A DNA stretch of 64,000 bases, from contig NZ_CP041783.1 in the NCBI RefSeq assembly GCF_007567505.1, forward strand, positions 1,984,001 through 2,048,000, in the 5' to 3' direction. The stretch's first letter is position 1; each line of letters starts with the position of its first letter. This DNA is from Shewanella donghaensis. Its GTDB lineage: Bacteria > Pseudomonadota > Gammaproteobacteria > Enterobacterales > Shewanellaceae. The notes under the pieces were generated by a model. It was given only the letters and a program-made list of their open reading frames with translations. It made no database searches and was not told the DNA's origin. Of the stretch, positions 58,182 through 64,000 are shown piece after piece. The position numbers and the translations under genes were made by a program.

Positions 58182-60158
58182 ATGACTAATACATTTAAAA
58201 AAATGGCTCTCCCAATTGCTATTGCAAGTATTCTATTTACTTCAGGTTGTGCACTCTCAACTCCCGTAACTGAAGCGACTTCAACCCTTGGTCAGGAGCT
58301 TCAAACTAGCTCTGCATCTCAATACCAAAATATTGATTTGAATGCCCGTTACCAAGGAGAGGTGTTATTTGAAAATGAATCTAACTTATTTTGGGGTAAA
58401 GGCGATCGCATAAAAGTATTGTCTAAAACCGGCGACTCTTTAGCTTTTACTGCTGAATCAGAACATGTACATCCAACACTGACTAAGCACGGTCTAAAAA
58501 TGGACCAAGCCATCATTCAAGTCGATGACAATGTCTATTTAGGTTACGGCTTCGGACTTGATACTCCGGTTATGATCGTTGGTGATGACGGCATTATCAT
58601 TGTCGATCCTGGTGAATCAGTGCAAATGGCTGAATCAGTCAGAGAGCAGTTCCGTCAGATCACCGATAAGCCTTTAAAAGCTATCATCTACTCGCACAAT
58701 CATATCGACCATATTTCTGGTGTTCGAGCATGGACAACCGATGAAGCTGTCGCTTCTGGTGAAGTGAAAATCATCGCTCAAGAAGGGCTAACTGCAGCTG
58801 TCGCTAACTGGTCTTCAAACCTAGGAACGCTATTCGGTCATCGCACATCATACACTGGCGCTAAGCATGTTGAAGAAGGTGAACACGGCACTGTTAATGA
58901 CGGTTTAGGCCCTCGCTTCATGCAAGGCGATATCTCATTTATTGAACCAAACACGTTAATAGAAGCAAACGGTACCTTAGATATTACGATTTCAGGCGTA
59001 CGTATGCAGATTGTAAACGTGCCTTCTGAAACCAAAGATGAAATTGTAGTGTATCTTCCAGAGCAAAAAATCTTACATGCTGCAGAAGTATTACAAGGCG
59101 AGAATTTCCCTAACTTACACACTATTCGCGGCACAAAATTCCGCGACCCAGCAATGTGGTTCAAAGGTATTGATGTAATGCGCGGCTTCGACACCGAGAT
59201 TATGATTAACTCACATGGTCGCCCAGTTGAAGGCAAAGAAGCCGTTGCTGATGTATTAACAGCGTACCGTGACGCGATTCAATACACCCATGACCAAACT
59301 ATTCGTTATATGAATAAAGGTATGACGCCAGATGAATTAGTTGAGGTAGTTAAACTACCGAAACATTTAGCCGAGCACCCTTGGTTAGGTGAGCATTACG
59401 GCACGGTAGCCCATGCGGTTCGTCAGATATATGTAGGTTATAACGGTTTCTTTGAGGGCGACCCATGGCAGTTAGAGCCAATGGCATACCAGCAACGTGC
59501 TAAAGCTTTTGTTGAAATCATGGGCGGTCGTGACAACATTATCGCATCAGCAACTGCCGCAATTGAAGCAGAAAACTACACCTTTGCCGCAGAAATTTTG
59601 TCTTACCCGATCACGGTGAACAAAGATGATACACAAGCTCGCCAACTGAAAGCGATGGCTTACAAAGCATGGTCAGCAGATCAAGTGAACATCAACTGGC
59701 GCAACTGGGCATTAAATGCCGCGGCTGAACTGGAAGGTACACGTGACTTTTCTAACCTAATCAGCTTCGCATCGGTTGACGTATTAACGGCACTACCAAG
59801 CAAGCAAATCTTTGACATGATGACAGCAACATTAATTGCTGAAAACACCTTAGATGTGCAAATGGCCATGACCTATAACTTTGCCGATACTAACGAAGCA
59901 TTCACTATTGAAATTCGTAACGGTATTGCTCAGTTACATGAAAAAGCCATTGAAGGTGCTGACGTTCAAATCAACACTAGCCGAGAAGTGCTTAACCAAA
60001 TATTAATGGCGGGGCCTAATGCCCAGCAAGTGATTGGTAGCAACCTACAATCGGGTGACTTTAGCTTCGCAAACGGCAGCATCCAAGACTTTGGTAAGTT
60101 CATGGGCTACTTCGATACACCTATGTCGCCACAGGACATCATGCTTATCGTACGTTAA
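58182..60158 (+). CDS. Alkyl-sulfatase-like metallo-beta-lactamase-fold hydrolase
   Basis: This 658-residue exported protein has a signal sequence with a lipoprotein-like FTSGCA near residue 20. An MBL-fold domain follows with SHNHIDHISGV (HxHxDH, about 168-178), the Glu-rich metal/substrate loop HAAEVLQGENFPNLHTIRG and a distal SHGRP. A dimerisation region (about 400-520) and a C-terminal SCP2-like domain (about 530-658) complete the SdsA1/YjcS layout. Those enzymes cleave primary alkyl sulfates such as SDS. Its first metal motif is HNHIDH rather than HSHTDH, so substrate preference may differ. Confidence 0.85.
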   Translation: MTNTFKKMALPIAIASILFTSGCALSTPVTEATSTLGQELQTSSASQYQNIDLNARYQGEVLFENESNLFWGKGDRIKVLSKTGDSLAFTAESEHVHPTLTKHGLKMDQAIIQVDDNVYLGYGFGLDTPVMIVGDDGIIIVDPGESVQMAESVREQFRQITDKPLKAIIYSHNHIDHISGVRAWTTDEAVASGEVKIIAQEGLTAAVANWSSNLGTLFGHRTSYTGAKHVEEGEHGTVNDGLGPRFMQGDISFIEPNTLIEANGTLDITISGVRMQIVNVPSETKDEIVVYLPEQKILHAAEVLQGENFPNLHTIRGTKFRDPAMWFKGIDVMRGFDTEIMINSHGRPVEGKEAVADVLTAYRDAIQYTHDQTIRYMNKGMTPDELVEVVKLPKHLAEHPWLGEHYGTVAHAVRQIYVGYNGFFEGDPWQLEPMAYQQRAKAFVEIMGGRDNIIASATAAIEAENYTFAAEILSYPITVNKDDTQARQLKAMAYKAWSADQVNINWRNWALNAAAELEGTRDFSNLISFASVDVLTALPSKQIFDMMTATLIAENTLDVQMAMTYNFADTNEAFTIEIRNGIAQLHEKAIEGADVQINTSREVLNQILMAGPNAQQVIGSNLQSGDFSFANGSIQDFGKFMGYFDTPMSPQDIMLIVR

Positions 60159-60288
60159 TAGTCTTGGGGTCTTCCTTCAAGTAACAACAGTTATAAGGGA
60201 CCATCACCAGCTACCAAGCCAGTGTTGGTTCCTTTTTTATCACCAAAATTTGATTGATGCACTGCTAATAACCACCTTGGAGCCGGCC

Positions 60289-60792
60289 ATGAAATATCAT
60301 CGTTTACTACTTTTAATAACTTTTATATCTTCAACTTCCCTAGCCTGCGGGGTGCATAATGATACCGGATTCAACTTTGTCACTGAGCCCGGCTCTTTAG
60401 ACGTGTTTGGAAAAGTCGTAGAGATCAGGCAATCGAATCTACTCAGCAACGCTGATAAATTGGATTATTTAAAGCGTATTTCATTTAACACCGCACTGAA
60501 TAAACCAGCCCCAGATAAAATAAGTTTCAACCTATTTGAAGCTATAAAGGGCCATTACAGTGAAGTCCTTATAAATAACACTATTGCAATCGAAGCCCGA
60601 CATAAGCAACCAGATGAAACCAACTTATTAGTCATTACTGAAGTTGATATATTGGATGCCCTCGCCACCAATGAGTTATCGTGGCAACAAGCTAAAACCT
60701 TAGGCTTAGTCACCGTAAATGGTTTGAAGGACGAGGTAGAAACCTTAGATATATGGTTTAACCATATGTTCCCAGAGCCAGACACGCTTTGA
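60289..60792 (+). CDS. Secreted orphan protein
   Basis: I do not recognise a family for this 167-residue protein. MKYHRLLLLITFISSTSLAC is a clear export signal; cleavage before the Cys (SLA-CG) could give either a soluble or a lipid-modified protein. The mature part is hydrophilic, with SLDVFGKVVEIRQSNLL, FEAIKGHYSE and a C-terminal WFNHMFPEPDTL. GGAG lies 6 nt before this ATG, which decides the start; the frame is open further upstream into the sulfatase gene but without support. It follows the alkyl-sulfatase-like gene by 130 nt on the same strand. Confidence 0.7.
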   Translation: MKYHRLLLLITFISSTSLACGVHNDTGFNFVTEPGSLDVFGKVVEIRQSNLLSNADKLDYLKRISFNTALNKPAPDKISFNLFEAIKGHYSEVLINNTIAIEARHKQPDETNLLVITEVDILDALATNELSWQQAKTLGLVTVNGLKDEVETLDIWFNHMFPEPDTL

Positions 60793-61178
60793 ACAAAGCT
60801 TACCCGTACTGGACCCAAGTAAACTCTCAAAACATGCTTCGATATTAACGCTAAAAACAACATGGTTCTATATACAGGTTGAAAAAACTAATACTGCCGA
60901 AGCAAGTATAATGTCGAAAATAGTGGTTTAGAGAATTGGTGTATTCATAGCGAAGTGACTATAGCGAAGTGCTCATCAAACAAAGCATACGCTAGTAATA
61001 ACTAAAGCATAGCCATTAGCCATTAGCCATTAGCCATTAGCCATTAGCCATTAGCCATTAGCCATTAGCCATTAGCCATTAGCCATTAGCCAGGCATACA
61101 ATCCTTGATTGATGGCATAAATCAGATAAATCTATTCAGATACTGTTATTTTCAGCAAATAAAGAAAACTTAAAAGTC
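60793..61178. other. Gene-free interval with two kinds of short tandem repeat
   Basis: The 386-bp gap between convergent genes contains ATAGCGAAGTG repeated twice near 60947-60971, then an 11.6-copy heptamer array. I see no ORF with a ribosome binding site and no clear terminator for the secreted orphan gene. Confidence 0.6.
61011..61091. repeat. Heptanucleotide tandem repeat (AGCCATT)n
   Basis: Eleven perfect copies of AGCCATT plus a partial AGCC run without interruption for 81 bp. It is non-coding and lies between two convergent genes, 219 bp past the secreted orphan and 88 bp before the lysR stop. The lack of spacers excludes CRISPR. Pure repeats of this length are usually variable in copy number. 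Confidence 0.95.
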
Positions 61179-62027
61179 TTAGGTTTTTAGATGAGGGAAT
61201 AGCTGTAGTGTTTGTTCGATAATATCGACTTTCTGACTTTTATTTAAATATACGGCAAACACTTCACGGGAAAATACGGGTGCACTTTCTACAACAAAAA
61301 GACGTCTACTTTCAATGTATTCAAAGGCCATCTGTCTTGGCAAATAAGCACAACCTCCCACATCCAGTAAAAAGTTTAACGCCACTCTCGGCTGATTCAT
61401 AGAATGCTTTGCTGGCGGTGCATCTTGAAAGCTTCGTCTATATTGGGTGTTAATCGACTCACCATAATCCACCATAATATAGTTTTCTAAGGTCGACATT
61501 TGGCTGTCGCGGTTGACTTCAGTGCTGACAAGATACAAAGGGACAGTCGCCACTTTTTTTATCACTAAATCTTCCACATATGGTGGCTCAAATAAGAAGG
61601 CCACATCAATCACTCGGCTTAATAAACTTTTCCTTAATTCAACAGGTGAAAGCGTATTAGTTAATAAGCTCATGCCTTCAATATTGAGATGTATTTTAGT
61701 TAACCAGCCTTGCAGTACGATATCCCATATCGACATGATTGAACCGATAGCCAGTTGATGAGTATCACCATCTGCAATACCAACATCTTGCTTGGTTTTC
61801 TGCCACATCATCAGTAATTCATTGGCGTGCTTGATTAATCGATTGCCTTCAGGTGTCAACTTAAGATGTTTTTTACTCCGGTCAAAAAGCAACACACCAA
61901 GATCATCTTCTAGCAACTTGATTCTGGCACTCACTGCAGACTGGGTGATAAATAAATTTTCCGATGCCACCCTAAAATGCAAGGTACTGCTGACTTCCAA
62001 AAATGTCTTTAATAATTCAATTTTCAT
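61179..62027 (-). CDS. LysR-family transcriptional regulator (HdfR-like)
   Basis: This 282-residue regulator has an N-terminal winged HTH (MKIELLKTFLEVSSTLHFRV, SAVSARIKLLEDDLGVLLFD) and a LysR substrate domain. AAGGA precedes the ATG at 62027; the open frame to 62162 is unsupported. It is divergent from rimK with a 138-bp shared promoter region and may control it. The HTH resembles HdfR, but the name is not secure. Confidence 0.9.
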   Translation of the reverse strand: MKIELLKTFLEVSSTLHFRVASENLFITQSAVSARIKLLEDDLGVLLFDRSKKHLKLTPEGNRLIKHANELLMMWQKTKQDVGIADGDTHQLAIGSIMSIWDIVLQGWLTKIHLNIEGMSLLTNTLSPVELRKSLLSRVIDVAFLFEPPYVEDLVIKKVATVPLYLVSTEVNRDSQMSTLENYIMVDYGESINTQYRRSFQDAPPAKHSMNQPRVALNFLLDVGGCAYLPRQMAFEYIESRRLFVVESAPVFSREVFAVYLNKSQKVDIIEQTLQLFPHLKT

Positions 62028-62165
62028 TAAAATCCTTAAAAAGCAGTGATTAATTTTTTTGATTAAACACATCAAAATATAACGTTTTATTAATCTAAAA
62101 TGTGGGCTTACACTGCGGCTAATTACACCACCATTACAAAATAAAAGAAACAATAAGGACATATT

Positions 62166-63071
62166 ATGAGAGTTGCCATTTTATCAAGAAACCCAAAGTT
62201 ATACTCAACTCGTCGCTTAAAAGAAGCCGGCGAAGCCATGGGCCACACTGTTGATATTATTGATACGCTTCATTGTTATATGGATATCACCAGCAGTAAG
62301 CCTACGTTACGTTACGATGGTAAAGAGCTACCAATGTACGACGCTGTCATTCCTCGTATTGGCGCATCCGTTACGTTTTATGGCACCGCGGTGGCAAGAC
62401 AATTTGAAATGATGGGCACATTCAACATTAACGAATCGGTCGCAATTAGCCGCTCACGAGACAAGTTACGTTCATTACAATTATTGTCACGTAAAGGTAT
62501 CGGTTTGCCGCGTACTGGTTTTGCTAACAAGCCTGACAATATCAAAGATTTAATCAAGAACGTCGGTGGCGCACCCGTGGTGATTAAATTGCTAGAAGGA
62601 ACTCAAGGCATTGGTGTCGTGTTAGCTGATACAGCTAAAGCAGCAGAAGCCATCATTGAAGCATTTATGGGTTTAAAGGCAAACATATTAGTACAAGAAT
62701 TTATTAAAGAAGCAGGTGGTGCTGATATTCGTTGCCTAGTGATTGGCGGAAAAGTCGTTGCAGCAATGAAACGTCAGGGTGCAGAAGGCGAATTTCGTTC
62801 TAACTTACATCGTGGTGGCTCTGCTGAAGTGGTTAAATTAACCAAAGAAGAACGTGAAACAGCGGTCAATGCAGCCAAAATAATGGGACTCAATTTATGT
62901 GGTGTAGACTTACTGCGTTCTCAAAATGGCCCAATGGTAATGGAAGTCAATTCCTCTCCGGGTCTTGAAGGTATTGAAAAAGCAACAGGTAAAGATGTAG
63001 CAGCTATGGTATTTGATTTTTTAGCAAAAAATGCCAAACCCCATAGCAACAAAACTCGTGGCAAAGGCTAA
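62166..63071 (+). CDS. rimK: RimK-type ATP-grasp alpha-L-glutamate ligase
   Basis: This 301-residue enzyme matches E. coli RimK (300), which adds glutamates to the C-terminus of ribosomal protein S6. It begins [20 protein letters not shown] and contains [12 protein letters not shown], the ATP-grasp [18 protein letters not shown], and the metal-binding [17 protein letters not shown] precedes the ATG by 7 nt. A deacylase of the AstE/AspA family follows 14 nt later, so the two are probably co-transcribed. Confidence 0.95.
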   Translation: MRVAILSRNPKLYSTRRLKEAGEAMGHTVDIIDTLHCYMDITSSKPTLRYDGKELPMYDAVIPRIGASVTFYGTAVARQFEMMGTFNINESVAISRSRDKLRSLQLLSRKGIGLPRTGFANKPDNIKDLIKNVGGAPVVIKLLEGTQGIGVVLADTAKAAEAIIEAFMGLKANILVQEFIKEAGGADIRCLVIGGKVVAAMKRQGAEGEFRSNLHRGGSAEVVKLTKEERETAVNAAKIMGLNLCGVDLLRSQNGPMVMEVNSSPGLEGIEKATGKDVAAMVFDFLAKNAKPHSNKTRGKG

Positions 63072-63085
63072 TTAGGGTCTAAAAA

Positions 63086-64000
63086 ATGGAAAAATTAACC
63101 ATTGGTAATTTTGAAATATTACCCGGCGAGCAACGAAAAATAGAGCTACCTGTTGCTAAGTTATATACCGATGCGGATGTTTCTTTACCTGTGCATATTA
63201 TTCGCGCTAAAAAACCAGGGCCAACGATATTTGTGAGTGCAGCGGTTCATGGCGACGAATTAAATGGTATTGAAATTATTCGTAGATTGATTAAACAAAA
63301 CAAATTCAAAATCACCAGAGGTACACTCATCGCGGTGCCAATGGTGAACGTATATGGTGTGGTTAATCAAAGTCGATATATGCCAGACAGACGAGACTTG
63401 AACCGCTGCTTCCCAGGTTCAGCCAGAGGCTCTTTAGCTGGACGAGTAGCGCATATATTCTTGAATGAAATAGTAAGGCATTGTGACTACGGTATTGATC
63501 TACATACAGGTGCAATCCATCGGTCTAACCTACCTCAAATAAGAGCGGATATGGCTGATGCAGAAACCAAAGAGTTAGCCGAAGTCTTTGGTGTACCGGT
63601 TATCCTGAATTCTAATTTGGTTGATGGTTCATTGCGAGAATCAGCAGTGAAAAATCAAACCAAAATACTGTTATATGAAGCTGGTGAGGCACTAAGATTT
63701 GATGAGTTCTCAATAAGAGCAGGAATGAAAGGTATACTTAATGTCTTGCAACATTTAGGTATGATAAGAAAAGTATCAATTAATAAAAAGAAAAAGCTCG
63801 CCCCCTTTATTGCCAACGGCAGTCAGTGGGTTCGCGCAAATGCCAGCGGTATTGTGCACAACCTGGCTAATTTGGGAGACCAAATATCTAAAGGGCAAGT
63901 GCTGGCAGAAATTGGCAGTCCCTATGGCGAAGTGATTGACTCAGTTATAGCATCACGCTCCGGCATATTGATCGGTAAACAAAATATACCGTTAGTACAA
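63086..64000 (+). CDS. Succinylglutamate desuccinylase/aspartoacylase-family deacylase (cut by window edge)
   Basis: The first 305 codons are present, with the frame still open at the window end. This M14-like zinc enzyme begins MEKLTIGNFEILPGEQRKIE. Zinc ligands are in AVHGDELNGIEI (HxxE) and GIDLHTGAIHR, with PMVNVYGVVNQSRYMPDRRDLNRCFPG as the substrate-loop block (written here in two overlapping parts: PMVNVYGVVNQ and RYMPDRRDLNRCFPG). The C-terminal part (about 245-305) looks like a lipoyl/biotinyl-type barrel (SGIVHNLANLGDQISKGQVL). Paired with rimK it may trim or process glutamyl products; its substrate is unknown. Confidence 0.9.
   Translation, partial: MEKLTIGNFEILPGEQRKIELPVAKLYTDADVSLPVHIIRAKKPGPTIFVSAAVHGDELNGIEIIRRLIKQNKFKITRGTLIAVPMVNVYGVVNQSRYMPDRRDLNRCFPGSARGSLAGRVAHIFLNEIVRHCDYGIDLHTGAIHRSNLPQIRADMADAETKELAEVFGVPVILNSNLVDGSLRESAVKNQTKILLYEAGEALRFDEFSIRAGMKGILNVLQHLGMIRKVSINKKKKLAPFIANGSQWVRANASGIVHNLANLGDQISKGQVLAEIGSPYGEVIDSVIASRSGILIGKQNIPLVQ

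Noticed and set aside
60034-60288. N-terminal extension of the secreted orphan protein into the sulfatase gene
   Set aside because: The frame is open, but the ribosome binding site and signal peptide both place the start at 60289.
61011-61091. CRISPR array
   Set aside because: The 7-bp units are contiguous with no spacers and no cas genes are near; it is a simple tandem repeat.

Overview
The window reads as a chromosomal segment of a marine gammaproteobacterium. The best fit is Shewanella or a close Alteromonadales relative. This is inferred from the synteny folP-glmM-tpiA-secG-tRNA-Leu-tRNA-fMet-rimP-nusA-infB, the nqrABCDEF-apbE-nqrM block next to two bacterioferritin genes, AT-rich codon use, and protein sequences close to E. 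coli and Vibrio housekeeping orthologues. I see no transposase, integrase, phage gene or CRISPR array. The ends cut infB (left) and an AstE/AspA-type deacylase (right).

Region 1 (1-22 kb) is conserved core, almost all on the minus strand. It holds the infB-nusA-rimP translation/transcription block, whose leader carries two tRNAs and three tandem terminator-like hairpins. It continues with secG, tpiA, glmM, folP, ftsH, rlmE, the plus-strand yhbY, greA, carB-carA, dapB, fklB, an M48 lipoprotein protease, a DEAD-box helicase and dnaJ-dnaK. A clean sigma-32 promoter lies ahead of dnaK.

Region 2 (22-33 kb) is mixed metabolism: a DMT exporter, an orphan small membrane protein, proB-proA with overlapping coding ends, an NCS2 purine permease, an M17 aminopeptidase, pepD and SOS-controlled dinB. 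Between the permease and the aminopeptidase lies an independent transcription unit of about 455 nt. It has a recognisable promoter, a structured leader with GGA-containing hairpins, a 32-residue ORF with a good ribosome binding site and a near-ideal terminator. I recognise no family for it; it is the best candidate here for something undescribed.

Region 3 (33-42 kb) covers iron and energy. Two adjacent bacterioferritin subunits have complementary active-site losses: one keeps the ferroxidase centre, the other keeps the haem ligand. They lie under a Fur-like box and a perfect FNR/EtrA-type box. Next comes the sodium-pumping NADH:quinone reductase with its flavin transferase ApbE and iron-insertion factor NqrM, then a FecA-like TonB-dependent receptor.

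Region 4 (44-64 kb) is accessory and regulatory: luxS, bolA, an AlkB-like dioxygenase, a membrane diguanylate cyclase, a bPH2-domain pair and a universal stress protein. It also holds an electrophile/aldehyde-detoxification cluster (aldehyde dehydrogenase, TetR regulator, two Old Yellow Enzyme reductases) with a TetR-type palindrome. An alkyl-sulfatase-like metallo-hydrolase is divergent from a LysR regulator across a perfect inverted repeat. After a secreted orphan protein and a 7-bp tandem repeat, a LysR-rimK-deacylase locus closes the window.

Coordinates, motifs and inverted repeats were read from the sequence by eye. Family assignments come from recognised motifs and remembered homologues, not from searches.
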